A stretch of 64,000 bases of DNA from Epiperipatus broadwayi (GCA_028023455.1 JAQFVV010012497.1:3782001-3846000), one strand, 5' to 3'. Counted from the stretch's first letter, positions 25,460 through 38,310 are shown. Made by a program: numbers and translations. Notes: generated from the sequence alone by a model not told the origin.

Positions 25460-26180
25460 AAACCAAGAGCAGTTCTCCACTCTAGTGCCATATAACGAGC
25501 AAAACCGCGGAATGCCAGATAATAGTGCATTTAATTTCCCAGACCACTTTCTAGCATTTGTTTTTTTAAAATGAGGATTGGGATTCTAAGCTGGAAATAA
25601 TATAGTTATATATCTAGTAATCTTCAACTCCATTTTACTATTTAAGCTAAAAGCCTGAAAATTCAAAACAAGCTTTTAAACCTAATCCAACATGCTCGAA
25701 GAGTTATTCAGATTTGATTCCAGATCAATAGTTATATATTTTTGTATCTTCACATTTTTATTAACTATAAGCAGCTACTATCCCCTAGTTAGGAATATTA
25801 ATAATAACAAATCATTTAATTTTTTACAATGTAAAATAAAACAAGATCACCTTTATATTCTAGTGCCATCTATAGTAAGATTGAGTAGATAATGATTGTT
25901 GGATGGTAGCCCATGTACATCATAATCCATAGACTAGTTCTGACTTATCAACAAATTTGGGATTCAAAACTAGAAGTGATGATTCATTTAGCAAAACCAT
26001 TAACTTTATTTTATTATTCAAGTTAAAAGTCTGAAAATTTGAAGCACTCTAAGATTTTGAATTCGTTGCGACCTTCTTGAACAGATATATAGATCTGATC
26101 CTATACTATTTTATACTAATAAAATGGCAATAATAATAAAATTATTATTCTTAAAAATATATAATATGACCACTTTTTTC
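25460..26180 (+). mobile_element. Two family-P copies in tandem
   Basis: Direct copies at about 25465-25860 and 25861-26180. Each has a 'TAGTGCCAT(C/A)TA.AGTAAG' start, a central 'CAGACCA/GACTAG.TTCT' with 'GGGATTC', then 'CCATTTTACTATTTAAGCTA' and 'AAAAGTCTGAAAATT'. Each ends in 'GATCTGATTCCAGATCAATAG' and 'TTATTAACTATAAG'-like sequence. The layout matches the copies at 39.1, 42.7 and 52.8/54.4 kb. No coding frame was seen. Confidence 0.65.
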
Positions 26181-26770
26181 TTTCAACTTAAAATGTTGGA
26201 TACCCATTTACCAACCCATACTAGATAGGTTAGCTAGATTGGATCATTAGAGCCTTATGATATAATGGTTGATATATCTATTTACTATGCCATGCCTTGG
26301 TTTTATTAGAATTATTCTTAGAAATTTTGTCAGGATACAAACAAGTTTAAGATTTTTTTTGTTAGATAGCTTATCCATCTATACATTCAATGTCATTTGA
26401 GAACTGGGACTAGTTTTAAAAAATAAGGATTTCATAGTTATTTTAACTATTTATCTAAGGATCATTACATTGATTGAAAAAAAAATAGGATTGTGATATG
26501 ATATTTGTAGTTAATATTCAATTTATCTTTTAACTATTTGAATATTATCATAGATTATATTATAATTCAAGTATAAATTATTTCCATTTCTGGGCTAACA
26601 TAATAAACAATTGCAGAAAAGGTAGAATTTTAAAATATTCAGCTTTATTACTGTGTAGCATTCTTTCGATATATTATGTAATATGACTCAATAGTTCTTG
26701 ATATTAGTGTATAAGTAGTGATTAATTATTCAAAAATATTAAAATTTATTTAAATTACCCATTTCTTTGA
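26181..26770. other. AT-rich non-coding DNA
   Basis: A possible SINE-D-like remnant lies around 26260-26420. Otherwise nothing assignable. Confidence 0.4.
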
Positions 26771-26774
26771 TAGA

Positions 26775-26960
26775 GGAATACTTGTATCTTTTCTCCTGAT
26801 TGAAAAGCAGTCACTTGCTATTGCAAAGGCCTCTTTGATTTTGTACTTTCTGTACATATAATTTTTCGTTTTTGATAATTCAAATCTATGGCCAGTTTTT
26901 TGTTTGTCGTCAGTAAATATCAATGAATATATTTTTAAGGGCTGTGATGTATAAATATGC
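26775..26960 (-). pseudogene. Penelope endonuclease C-terminal remnant
   Basis: The minus-strand translation reads ...TGHRFELSKTKNYMYRKY, then KIKEAFAIASD and FSIRRKDTSIPLSKKW. This is the last third of the GIY-YIG endonuclease domain that Penelope-like elements carry after their RT. The GIY and YIG portion itself is not recognisable between about 26.96 and 27.2 kb. It lies directly downstream of the RT remnant, so it belongs to the same element. A better preserved relative lies at 47.87-48.33 kb. Confidence 0.7.
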
Positions 26961-27409
26961 TAATTGTCATGTATTGTTGGCTGCATTTAATTTATAGAGC
27001 ACTTACTGTGCAGATTCATTCGATGGTTTGTCTTTAGAATTGTTAACTAATTGGTTCAATGATGGAGGGGTTTTGAAAGATTACATTGAATTTGTCTTTG
27101 CAAATCTTTTTTAACTTATGTGCAACTTTTGGAATGTAAAGGAAACTGATCCATTTTTTAGGTTCATCTTGTTAAGTGGGGTGAGGGTTTATTATTTTGT
27201 TATAAAACTTATTTATAGTCTTAATGATTTTGTTATAATTATATCCTTTTATTTTGAAGATCCTTTATATACTCGTAGATAGTATTCTTTTTATCATATT
27301 CAAATTTATACAAGCTGTGATTTCTATGCAAAAAATCTTTAAGTTCTGTGTATTTATGTGAAATAGGAGTTATTGATCTGGAGTAGATTGTTTTTATTAT
27401 GTAGTCTAG

Positions 27410-28065
27410 GGTGTTGCATTGTCTAAAACTAGAAATTTAATTCTTATGTTACTGTCTTCTGTCTCCATGGTCCATGAAAATATTGATACTTATTCTAATT
27501 GTTGCTGTATTTCATTGATGTGTGTGTTCTTTGAACATATAAATGTGTTGTCAATGTATCAGACATACATTAAATCTGAATTTGAAGACATAAACTTGGG
27601 AATGATGTTTTCAATTTTTGCTAAGAATAGGTTGCTAATGATGCTACTAATGGAGTGCCCCATGCATGGTTCATTTTGAAATATTTTCCATGTACTATCC
27701 ACTTTAGTATGTCTGTGATGCTATTTAACAACTCATTAATAACTTTAATAGTTTCTTTTCTGGGTACTGAGACATGTAATTCTTTAACATTCAGAGATAT
27801 GATTTTGTTGTTGACATCTATTTTTCATGTTTTTAATATTTATAACAAAATTATATGATGATTTGATTGAATAGATATCAAATCCCAAGTCTTCAGTCAT
27901 CCATGTAGTGATGGTTTTAGCCATTTTGTAAAAATATGCTCCACCATAATTAATAATCAACCTCGGTGGGAAATTTTCCTTGTGCAATTTATTTGCAAAA
28001 ATTTTTAGAATTGTGGCTATGGATATATTTTTAAATATTTCACTTTCATAAAAGCTCTTCTGCAA
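27410..28065 (-). pseudogene. Penelope-like reverse transcriptase remnant
   Basis: The reverse transcriptase core of the element above. Read on the minus strand in shifting frames, it contains FPPRLIINYGGAYFYKMAK (around 28.0 kb), ISLNVKELHVSVPRKET (27.8 kb) and CMGHSISSIISNLFLAKIE (27.66 kb, the GSPLSPILANL-type motif). At 27.57 kb it has V-stop-YIDNTFI, the active-site YVDDTF motif with the second Asp changed to Asn, and then WTMETEDSNIRIKFLV (27.46 kb). These match the motif order of Penelope-family RTs. The Asp-to-Asn change and several stops mean it is dead. The plus-strand frames at 27419-27858 are its antisense shadow. Confidence 0.8.
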
Positions 28066-28804
28066 TGCTTTGTAATAATTGCTGTAATAAATGTATTTTT
28101 CTTTTATTTGAGATTATATGAAGTTATGTCTATAAATTTAAGGTTTTTGATTTGTATGTTTTGTTCGATATTCTTCCCTATTCATTAACACCATCTGGTT
28201 TTATAACACCATCTGGTTTCCCTTATCCTCTCTTCTGCAAATTACATTGTGATCTTTTATATATGTTTTAGTATCATATATGCTAACATACCATCTGTTA
28301 TTATGTGTGTTTGGTAATGGGTTGATTATTCTAGCTGTTTTCTCAATTATATTATCTTTCATAGATTTATTCTTGAATTTGGTTCCAATTGTTGGTCACG
28401 ATTTCCATTTTAGAATTTTTCTCTTGTCAGCTTTCAAATCTAGATCTATTATTTTGTATATTACTTATTGTTTCTGGTACTTGTTTATTAGATAAATTGA
28501 CCCAGTTGTCTCGGTTGTAACATTCTAATTCCCGGCCTTGTTTCATATGTATTCATTAACAATAGATTATATTATAGTAACGATATTGTTGTTGTAAATG
28601 GTAATAGAAAATACTAACAGAAATTTTAATTCATGAATGTTTTTAATAACAATAGTAATATTTATAATGATAATAAAATTTTAAAAATGTAATGAGAAGA
28701 TTATAAAACTAATCAATATATCGTTTAACTTACTGAATATTAATTAAACTTCAGAGTCTACTATTATAAAATCTATCTTTTTTGTGGATTGAACATGAAA
28801 AACA

Positions 28805-28919
28805 TTAAGTGTTGTTAGCCGAGAAGTCAGTGCAGCCACCTTGCAAACAAGCAGTTGTTTGCAGATGGTTGTTGCTGGTTTGCCTCTCAGCCGATGCTAT
28901 GACATATGGGAAAAAAAAT
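28805..28919 (+). mobile_element. SINE-A copy
   Basis: A plus-strand copy. The acceptor-like AGTGTTG pairs, allowing G-T, with CGATGCT. The A-box region is TTAGCCGAGAAGTCA. The B box is diverged (GGTTTGCCTCTC). It ends 'ATGACATATGGG' and a short A-run. No convincing target duplication was found, so it may be older than the 19.36 kb copy. Confidence 0.8.
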
Positions 28920-29220
28920 ACAAGACTTCCTAAAAGGATGTTCTCTAGTGAAGTTTGAGCATAGGTTTTGTAAGAGAAGCAGACCCCATTTTTATTATAA
29001 AGATTATGTAATGATGATTGTTTTCGCAGAGAGAATAGAATATATTGGAAAGCTATAATTTGATACAATGTGTCAGAAAAAAGTTTTCTGCAGAAGAAAT
29101 AAAAAGACATCATTGCAAAACTTTATATAAACAAGAATAATAGACTAGCATATTCTAAATGTTAATGTATAATCATATGATCACCATGTCTTAAGTTTAC
29201 ACAAGTCATTAAAGTAGTAG

Positions 29221-29505
29221 CAAATTTTTCCACATAATAATGCCACCGAATGTTGCAAGCTCTAGTAATCAAATAGGTGCTATATGGCTATGCATTATAA
29301 TCCCTATCCACTGCCTATCTATTTAATATCCCTATTCAAAGATCCAGGTGCATTGCTCCCACATCCAAGACTTTTCACTGAGAAAAGCCATAAGCTAGAA
29401 ACTAGTCTGGAGAGATTGGATAGCTAAGTATTGGATAAGGATTATAATGCACAACCTTATAGCATCTATTGATTAATAAAATGCATCAAGTGGCACTATT
29501 GTGTC
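29221..29505. mobile_element. Family-P palindrome
   Basis: Imperfect inverted arms. The left arm has 'TAATGCCAC..AATG' and 'TAATCAAATAGGTGCTATA'. The right arm has their reverse complements, followed at 29395-29435 by 'AGAAACTAGTCTGGAGAGAT'. It is the same family as 20.69 and 55.49 kb, with more divergence between the arms. Confidence 0.7.
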
Positions 29506-29535
29506 AAAAAATATTATCACAAAATTCATTTCTTT

Positions 29536-29610
29536 TTTATTATTATTATCATCATCATCACCACTACCATCATCATTATTGTTGTTGTTGCTGCTGTTGT
29601 GGCTGCCATC
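29536..29610. repeat. Degenerate trinucleotide tract
   Basis: A run of imperfect TTA, TCA and TTG triplets. The minus-strand open frame across it (Asn/Asp-rich, 29473-29667) is a by-product. Confidence 0.8.
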
Positions 29611-29884
29611 TTTTTTTCTTTTGGAGTTGAAATAGCCATGCTTATTTGTGACTGCTTTTTCTAACAATTAATGGCAATGTTAATAATAACAATTGCTGCT
29701 TAACAGTAATCTTATCATCAATTGGTTAATAATTATAGGAAGAAAACTGATAGCTATGTTAATATATTGTCAGTTATACTTGTCATAAAAATGTATTCAT
29801 GTTATTAGTAATATTGGTGACAATAAGCTGCAATATATATCATTTGAACAGAGAATAAATTTTATCAATTGCAATTGAATAAAT

Positions 29885-30012
29885 TAATGCAATGCTAGAA
29901 TGGCAAATTCTATAGCTCAAGGCCCATAGATCCCAACAAAGCTCTGTCATTTCAAATACGTAAACTTTTTATGAACCCCCAAGCAATAAATCATTGGATT
30001 GTTCTTTTACAT
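29885..30012 (+). mobile_element. SINE-B copy
   Basis: A near-complete plus-strand copy: 'ATGCAATGCTAGAATGGCAA', 'GCTCAAGGCCCATAGATCCC', 'CTTTTTATGAACCCCCAAGC', 'AATAAATCATTGGATTGTTC'. Confidence 0.75.
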
Positions 30013-32248
30013 GATTATGAAGGATTATGAAAGAAAATTAATAAATATTTAATATGCCTTATTAATTAATAAATAAATGATTATTATCACTATTTATAAA
30101 AAAAAATATTATGTTTAAACTGTTAGTGACTTATAATAATGATGGCAAAAATCAAAGAGTAATTAATAGTTACTGATTATTGTATCAAGTATATTGGATG
30201 GATATTAGTTAATCTACTAGATATAAATATAACACTGATTAAATATTGCTTCAAAACATGCAGCATCACATGAAATGCTGACCAAAGGATAATTATATGA
30301 AGGAATAATCAATTTATGTAATGACATCAATGAAAATGTTGATTATTACTTCATTTCACCAAGGAAAGAAACCTAATCCTGATGATATATATATTTAATG
30401 ACCAAATCATGTGATAAAATTGTCAAAAATGACAATATGGTAAAGTTTTGCAAATATTGTTTCAAAGGATTTTATTGATCAAATGTACATAGCAATAGAA
30501 CTTTCAAGAATATGTGGAATTATATATAATAATATAAATTATCTATTTATGATAATAGGAAAAACAATGTTATCTTGAGTAGTGCTTTTAATAATTAAAG
30601 ATAACATGCTAGTATTTCAGATGCTGCCACATTAAGCACCAGGTATCAGAGTAAATATTGTGTCTGGGAATCTTTTTCTTCCTAACTCTGATTGACTCCA
30701 GAAAATATTTTGGTGTCTCCTAGAATTATTATTATATAAAAAAAAAATTATTTAGTGCACCTAAGTACATATAGAAAAATGTTGAAGCTCTAGTTTCAGG
30801 AAATATTCTCTTCAAAAATGATTTAAATAAGGTTTTATGTTGCTATTAGGAATTTGGAATAGACTTGGAATTTCTAAGTGTATGTTTTCAAAAAATTGAC
30901 ATTCAAAAAATGAGATAGAGTCTCTGTGACTCTATAACAATCCCATATCAAGAATCAATGTTTGCAGAGTACAAAAATGTAAGGTTGGTATTGATGGTAA
31001 ATGAAATTTTATTAACAATTCAAAATATTTGGGTTCAAGGGACTAGTATTTGAATTTGTAGATCAATTGCTTATTATTTATATTTATCATAATATGCTCA
31101 ATATTATTATTCATAGACAGGTATAATAAAGAGTAGACATCCCAATAGTGGTATTTGCCTTTAAGTGAACAAAAATCTAAGTTATCAGTGGCTAGAAATG
31201 AGCAAAGGAGTGATTTCAAGAAATCTGTCATACATAGTGGCTTATCTGTTGGAGTAATCTTAGAATTTCCAAATTTGAGAAAAGTTTTGCAAATATTATT
31301 GCTCAGATTGTTAATCATTTTAGAGGCTTTACCATGCTGTTCTTATGGAATATTTTATAATATGATTTAGTAATTATGTTCAATTATATTAGCCCATGTA
31401 TTATCATCATCATTATTATTATTATTGTTATTGTTATAATATAAAGTTATTCAATCTTTGATATGAATCAGAGTAAACCTGAATTTTAATTCATTATATA
31501 TAACATATTGCCAGTATCAGCAATTTTAATTGGGTCAAAACAATTAAAAATATTATTATGATTATTGTATAGTAATGTACATTTAAAAATTCATTAAATG
31601 AACATTTGAAATAAAATGATAACATTTTGTATTGTGATTCTGAAAAATGTTTAAGTTCTCAAAGAAAGACTGGCATTGGTTAAATTAGCTTATGATATCA
31701 GATCTCAGTAAAGTACAACTTTGAGAAATACTGTTGGCACATTCAAGATAATTTTCTTGAAGTGATCTCCCTTTTTTTTTTCTTCAAATATTTCTTACAA
31801 AACAAGTTATCTTCCAGCCAATATTGAAAATGTTATTAGGTTCATCTGATTGATCAATAATTCCAGAACTTTTCTGCCACCTAAATCTCATCTTAAATCA
31901 AGATTTTTTTCAGAGATACTTAATCAGTAAACTCTTCAAACAATCAATAATTTAAAATAGCTTTTATGAAATCCAAAATATGTTTTTTCCAGATTTATCA
32001 ATAAAAGCAGCTGGATTTTAGGATGTCACTGGAGTCAACAATTCAGGGACACTCATAGTGATTATATTTATCTACAGCACAAGGAAAAATTTAAGGAGTT
32101 CTGATTTATATGTGATAGAATTGAAGAACTTAGTCAAGCTGTCAGAGACTATCTTCTAATTGGACTATTTACAGATTCCTTTATATTGTTTGAATAGTTA
32201 GATGTGTCTAAAAAAAAAAAAAATCTAAATTAAAAAAAAAAATTTAAA
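30013..32248. other. AT-rich DNA, nothing assigned
   Basis: Overlapping open frames on both strands near 31043-31370 (91 and 71 codons) attracted attention, but no domain was recognised in either. A short A-run with TTT-rich flank lies near 31770. No repeat family was identified. Confidence 0.45.
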
Positions 32249-32249
32249 T

Positions 32250-32332
32250 GATTTATTGCTTGGGAATTCACAAGAAGTTTGAATCTTGGAAATGAGAGCT
32301 AGATCATAATCTGTAGACCTTTATATTAGACA
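32250..32332 (-). mobile_element. SINE-B fragment
   Basis: Reading the minus strand, 'ATCTAGCTCTCATTTCC', 'CAAACTTCTTGTGAATTCCC' and 'AAGCAATAAATCATTTAAAT' match the 3' two thirds of SINE-B. The 5' part is missing. Confidence 0.65.
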
Positions 32333-32843
32333 AATGTCTTCACAAATACAAGGTTTATTGTGTGTACTAGAAATATATTGTAATTAAACCTGCTCTTACA
32401 TTATAAAATATAAACTGAATTTTGATCTCTGTGCATTTTATCCCTGTCCTTTTTTTAAAAAAACATTATTATAAGTATTTGCTATAGCTGCGTATTCTAA
32501 TATCAGTTGCTTATTACAATTAATTGTGATTTTAATTAAATATTCATAAAATAATAATTCTATTTAGAAAGTAATAATCTCTTCTCACTTGCACTATACT
32601 AATATAAAACCAACAATGTTAAATGCTCTGTTCCAGCTACAAGATAAAAACTTTGAGAAAATAAGAATGACTTTTATTTTCAAACCCCAAATGCACTTAT
32701 ATAGGCCAATCTTAATTGTCTAGAAATAAGAGTGTGAGTATATTAAATCATTCATTTTACTGCCATTTTTTAAATAATCTTATTAACACTTATGAAATAT
32801 TGAAATTTACATCATGTTAATATTAGAAGTTGTTAAACTATGT

Positions 32844-32976
32844 AATAATCAATGAATTTTACTAGCACAGTATCAGATTGTAATTTTATTTACAGTATGG
32901 CACAAGTGAAAAGGGATTATTATCTTCTAAATAGAATTACAATCTGACACTACACTGTAAAATTCACTGATCATTA
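32844..32976. repeat. Palindromic repeat, ~47 bp arms
   Basis: The left arm starts TAATAATCAATGAATTTTAC. The right arm is its diverged reverse complement, ending at 'actgatcatta'. The inner part of both arms contains 'CAGATTGTAATT'. It is followed by a short (GAT)n tract at 32979-32998. Confidence 0.8.
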
Positions 32977-33094
32977 AATAATGATGATGATGATGATGAA
33001 ACTAGAGCAAAATTCTAACTAATGCAGTTGACAATAGTAAACTCATATTTATTTTAAAAGAGTTATTTTGTTTTATAAGAGTGCTTTAATTAAG

Positions 33095-33207
33095 TTCTAC
33101 ATGGTTTGATACAATGGCAAACTCTGGAGTTCAAAGTTCATGGATCATGCCCTGTGCTCAAACTTCATTTGAACTCCTAAACGATAAATTATACAGTTAT
33201 CATTATT
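33095..33207 (+). mobile_element. SINE-B copy, internally shortened
   Basis: 'ATACAATGGCAAACTCTGGA', 'TTCAAAGTTCATGGATCATG' and then 'GAACTCCTAAACGATAAATT'. The segment corresponding to 'CAGTTCTGTCATTTTCAGTG' is deleted. Confidence 0.7.
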
Positions 33208-33589
33208 ATAAACAAGAAAAGAAAAATATGGTATATAAATGCATTTTGGTTTAGTTGTAGTGCCTTCAATATAAATGTGCTTAATATAATAGTTTGATTT
33301 GTAATTAGTATGAATAAATACTATATGTCCATATAGCTAGTAAAAAAAAAAAATCTCTCAGTCCTCCCACACTGGCCAATTTTTCTTTAAGATTGCTAAT
33401 CTTGCTAAGTGTCTAATAGTGGCTGACAATTATATAATAACTAAGAGTCCTAGATTAATAAAGTTCATCAAGTAAAAATTGCCAACAGTAAAAAAAAAAA
33501 TTTCAGAGTGAAATGATATCTTGCTTCTATGGATATAGAATTCATGATATATTTACCACCTTATAATATTTGAATTAGGGTAGAAGCAA

Positions 33590-33885
33590 ATTATGGAGTT
33601 AGAATACATCTCAGGAAAGAGACTTTACCACTTAACAAGGTATGGAGATATGTATAATGGGAATAACAAGAAGGGATCAAAAGCAAAATACTTGGGCAAG
33701 AGAACAAACAGGTATCATTAATGTCATCGAAAAAATAAGTGGGATTTATTGCTAGAAGAGAAAATAATAAATGGACAGTTGAAGTCTTAAAGTTGATATC
33801 AAGATATTTGCAAAAGATTAAAACACGCACACACAAAGATGATGTATGAAGTAAGTTTGTTAGTGTAATGAGATAATCCTGCAAT
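33590..33885 (+). pseudogene. RTE-like LINE 3' fragment
   Basis: The plus strand is clearly homologous at DNA level to 61535-61750, the 3' end of the RTE-like copy. Aligned landmarks include 'GGGCAAGAGAACAAACA' against 'GGGTAAGAGAACAAACA', and 'AATAAATGGACAGTTGAAGT' against 'AATAGATGGACAATTGAAAT'. Broken translation includes GQENKQVS and ARRENNKWTVE, like the carboxy-terminal tail of RTE proteins. It is a 5'-truncated dead copy. The minus-strand open frame at 33591-33884 is its antisense. Confidence 0.75.
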
Positions 33886-36638
33886 ATATTGATAATGATG
33901 ATAGTGAATATTAGAATAATTGTAATGAATCATTTCTTTAAATACAATAATAATTTTTAAGTTATATGAAAAGCAATAATTAAATGCATTGATTGATGTC
34001 AGAAAAAGGTTTTATCTAAAAAGTTATATGAAATTTGTTCTTAATTAACTTTTTTTTTAGTAAAATCTCGTTGTCTTTCATATACTGATAAATTAAATAA
34101 AGCAAAAGAATATAAGAGATTAATAATCGAATAAATTAAAAAAATTGATTAAAAATAAAACCAATATTTTAAAACTAAATATAAATCATCAGCGATTTTG
34201 GTATAATCCAATCTGCTTTAATAATAATACTAATAAAAACAGAATTAAATAGTACTTATTTTCAATACTACTTCAATAAAAGTCGCCCGTTCAGAACTAC
34301 TTAAATTAAATGAAATAGCAAGATTGGAAACAGTTTCCATGGCAATACTTCATTAAGAGAAGAGCATTATTCCATTGTTGAAATTTTTTTGTTGCTAGTT
34401 TTCAATGCAACTTTGCAAAGATTAATTCTGTAAAGTAGTTTCATTTAAGTATGATTTGAATATATAATTTTAATCTAAATATTTTGCATTAAGTTTTATT
34501 ATTATAATACTTTTTTTTATTACTATTTTTTAATTTGGATATAAATTTATATATTTTAAATATTGAACTTAATAGTGAATAAAGATAGTTATTCCCAATA
34601 TTATAATTTTGTTATTTAAGTGTTGAAAGAGAGAAATGTCTCTAGATTCGTTTGTGGCGGGGAATGTTTTTGTCTTTGTTCCTATAAAGATAACGATTTA
34701 TAATTTCTATTATATTTTGGATTTTTATTAATTAAAGAAAAAAATATAAACTTATAGAATTTTTTAAAAAATAAATAAATTTAAAAGTGAATTGAAAATA
34801 AACGAAAGATTATTAGTTTATAAAAAATATTATTAAGTGAAAATAATAAAATAAAATATTAGATTGTTATAAAGTGAATTATGTAGAAGTGAAATGAAAG
34901 ACTTCATACAGATAGATAATGCAAAAATTATGAAAGGAGCAAATTAGCTTGTATATTTATATAAGGTTAACATTATAAACAAGTCATTAACCTGAATTGG
35001 GTTGGAGACTTTTTTTTAGCATTAATTATCTAATATCCAGTGACACATATATTAAATATAAGCTGGGAAAGTCATGTGACGCTCTGTTTCTATACCAATA
35101 ATTGTAATTCAACAAATGCAATTTAAAAAACAGAAGACTATGGATAAATTTAAAATTCCAAATAAAGGTATCATATATTAAAACTCTCTACCCAATCCAA
35201 AATTAGATCTGATGAACTGCATTTTCCAATGGGTCTACAATAGCCACTTAAAAAATAGCCATTTAAACTCCCAAACATATATCACAATAGCTGTTTAACA
35301 ACTAAATCTGTACCATAATAGTTGTTTAAAAACAATATATATAATATTTTGTCTGTTTAATAAAACTCTGCATTCAATGGCTATTATTTGAATTAATTTC
35401 TAAATATTAAATTTTGCTTGCAAATAATTACTTAGTGATTGGCAAATATGATAAATAATTTTTTTGTTCAAATTTTTTGTTAATAATATCTTAAGTCTTA
35501 TTTTTTTAAACTATTTTATTATTTCTGAATAAGCATTATTTAGCATTTATAATATTTATTATTTATAAGTTTTTGAAGAGATATCAGAACCAAGTGTCAC
35601 GTGTAATACATTTTTGTTCTGGCTGCCATTCTTCATTAAAAAAATCAGCAAATCACCTTGCAATATACATGCATTTTCGAAATAACTTTTATGGTTGGCT
35701 ACCTTAGAGAATTGTCAGCATTTCAAACAATTATAACAGCTGCTTGATTTACATTAATGCTATATAGATATGAATTGGGTGTCAAAATATGAATGTTTAG
35801 TGAAAAGGTCACTTACTATACATTAGCAAATTTTCGCAAAGCTTAGATTCATTTTATTAAAAATTTAATTAAGAAATCCACTATTGAAATATGCAATAAA
35901 TAATAGTTAATACATCTTAAATTAGAAGCAAGTAAATTTTAAGAAGAGATCAGTTTCAATTATTGTGACAAATTTTTCTACAGAATACATGAACTTTAGG
36001 AATAATTTTCTTTTTCATTTAAATATTTGTGCTTCAAAATCAAGCTGATCATTATTACAATACTAATATAAGTCAAGCAACTATTATATTTGGGTAGATT
36101 TTGATAGTGCTCCAAAATGATGAAGGATGTTATTCCTGAAATGCATTCCAGAGTGATTTTACAGCTATAGTTAAAATGTATTGCATGTGATGATTGGAAT
36201 TGAACTGACATCTCTTCAAAATTTATTTATCCCTAATTTGAAGATTTCAAAATATTACTTATGCACGTTTGTTTCTCTATTACTTAATTCATTTTGCAAT
36301 ATTTTAGAAATAATCCAATTATTTCTATTCACAATGTAATCCTCTTTTTAATAATCTTAAATATGAAAGTGATAAGTCCATCACAGAAATGTAATAAATT
36401 AAAGACAGTATAACTACTTTTCATGCTCAAAGAAAGTATTATAATATTAAAGGACCCTCAGCACCAAAAATACATTAAAAGTTATGTTTTCTATATATAT
36501 TGAGATACAATATTGTTTTAATTATTTATGTAGCTTGATTTTTTTCTTCAGTCTTTACCATTAAAATTAACAATGATAAAATACTGATATTTCTTTATCA
36601 ATTATCTTATTGCTAAATATAATCATAAATGATAAAAT
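33886..36638. other. AT-rich non-coding DNA
   Basis: Nothing was assigned. A small degenerate repeat of 'aatagc(c/t)(a/g)tttaa' lies at 35235-35330. No element or gene is visible. Confidence 0.5.
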
Positions 36639-36639
36639 A

Positions 36640-36855
36640 AGAACAGCTCTAAACTAGCTCCATCTATACTAGAATTTATCAGATGGTAGTAAATTTAAAT
36701 CCCCATTTCTAGATTGTTTCTGACTTTTGCCTTTTCCAGTGAGGCATTATTATTAAAATGCACTATTATCTGATAATCCTAGATTACTCAACCTTACCAT
36801 TATTTATCATATACAAGAATAAAGAATTAAGTGAGTTGTTATTATATATAATCAT
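36640..36855 (+). mobile_element. Family-P fragment
   Basis: It begins 'AAGAACAGCTCTAAACTAGC' with 'TCCATCTATACTAGAATTTA', collinear with the start of the 25.5 and 42.7 kb copies. It includes 'TTTCTGACTTTTGCCTTTTCC' and 'AGTGAGGCATT'. It is truncated relative to those copies. Confidence 0.5.
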
Positions 36856-37569
36856 ATTATTAATTGCTCAAGTCATATGACATCAATTCCAAGAATAATG
36901 TTAAGCAAATAGTCTCATTTAATTATTCAAATAAATTTAAAAACTTAGGGTTTGATCCAGAAATTTCTTTTTAATTAAAACTGCAAATTTTTAAATAAGC
37001 TCTTAAAGTATTTTATAAAATATGAATTATTATTAAAATACTATTAATTTAAGAATATTTATCATCTTTGAATTAAGCACATGCCAAAAAGCTAGGTATC
37101 ATATGTTTCTCTAAAAAAATTTGTGACATCGTGGTCAGTGAAGATATTTTTTATTATTCAATTGAAGTTAGGCATCTGATAATCTTTTTTTTTTAAAATC
37201 TATTTTTTATAATTACTTTTTTTGTTTTTATCTCATTAATCTGTCTTTTTGATATGCATACCCTTTAATTGAATAGGATTATCTTATATCCTTAATATAA
37301 AAATTTGCTTTTGAGCATTTTTGTGATTAGTTCAGAAGTTTATAAATTATTCTCAATTTCCTATATCTTCTGCCTGGTATAAATTTTTTATTGTTGTTGT
37401 TATTATTATAATAATAATAATAACAGCAACAACAATTATTCAGAGTCCTTTCAATGTCTAAATTAACTTTTCTCTTTTATAAGCTCATGGCTAATTCTCT
37501 CTCTTTTTTTTTTTCAAATGACTATTTTTTTTTCTGTCTACATTATTTTTTTTAATTTTTACTACTAAT
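36856..37569. other. AT-rich non-coding DNA
   Basis: A short (ATT/ATA/GTT) trinucleotide tract with dyad symmetry lies at 37390-37435. Otherwise nothing. Confidence 0.5.
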
Positions 37570-37650
37570 AATAAGAACCAGAACTGGCAGAGCTAAGTCA
37601 CGGTTCATAATCCAACACCACTATATCAAACTATGCAGTATCACTTTTAT
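37570..37650 (-). mobile_element. SINE-B 5' fragment
   Basis: The minus strand reads 'TTTGATATAGTGGTGTTGG', 'ATTATGAACCGTGACTTAGC' and 'CTCTGCCAGTTCTGG', matching the tRNA-like half of SINE-B. Confidence 0.5.
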
Positions 37651-37984
37651 TCAGATTGATATTTCAGATCTTGGGTTTCTGAGTCAAATAAACTCAAACA
37701 AACTTTTCACACCTCACAGGACTTCACTTTCATTCATATTGGCATCTCAAAAGTTACTAATTTTTTTTTTTAAATTATCTCTGTCTTTATTGGATTTACA
37801 AATTATATTATTAATGTATATGTACTTATTTATATGAAAGTTATTCTTTATTAAAATTGTTTAATAGTGTTTGAAAGCTATTAAATGTTTTCTTTATCCA
37901 AAAGCAAATTTGGTGATTTAGCAATAAAAGTATGTATTAATATTAGATTATCATTGTTAATGTGATGTTTCAACTTATTTTCTT

Positions 37985-38045
37985 GCAAATATGATTTTTT
38001 AAAACAAGCAAAACTCTCTATACGTATTGCCACTCAGGGATTGAG
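37985..38045 (+). mobile_element. Family-P terminal fragment
   Basis: 'AAACAAGCAAAACTCTCTAT' and 'ACGTATTGCCACTCAGGGAT' match the outer end of the 44.2 kb family-P copy. The match then stops. Confidence 0.6.
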
Positions 38046-38296
38046 TTCTGACAAAATTATTAGAGGTGTATTGTTATCATTCAACTAAATAACTGAAAAA
38101 ATGAAAAAAGGGGAAAAACAAGTTATCCATTTCAAAATAACTATTATATCCTACCATTCAATTGTTACTTGAATGGTGCATGATTTCCCAAAGATGGCCT
38201 ATGATAAAATAATAAATTTATTTAAATGTATTATTTAAATTATTTGATTCGCATTTTAAATTAATAGAACAAATTGATAGTTAATTGATCTAAAAA

Positions 38297-38310
38297 TACA
38301 ACTGAACATT
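38297..38310. repeat. Direct repeat, left (14 bp)
   Basis: TACAACTGAACATT is repeated exactly at 38507-38520, flanking the hairpin insertion. It is the length expected of a LINE-type target-site duplication. Confidence 0.9.

Larger units (their letters stand above)
26775..28480 (-). mobile_element. Penelope-like retroelement, degraded
   Basis: The minus strand carries, in order, an EDKG motif (around 28245; ADKG is usual in these RTs), RT core motifs between 28.0 and 27.4 kb, and a carboxy-terminal GIY-YIG-type endonuclease end at about 26.95-26.78 kb. That end includes TGHRFELSK, IKEAFAI and PLSKKW. The domain order RT then endonuclease and the motif wording are those of Penelope-like elements rather than LINEs. 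Frameshifts and stops break every domain. The ends are not resolved and no terminal repeats were seen. Confidence 0.75.

Noticed and set aside
27419-27858. Plus-strand genes of 86 and 67 codons
   Set aside because: They are antisense to Penelope RT motifs read on the minus strand.
31043-31370. Overlapping open frames of 91 (-) and 71 (+) codons
   Set aside because: Neither shows a recognisable motif, and no flanking element or splice context supports them.
33591-33884. Minus-strand 97-codon frame
   Set aside because: Antisense of the RTE 3' fragment that matches 61.5-61.75 kb at DNA level.
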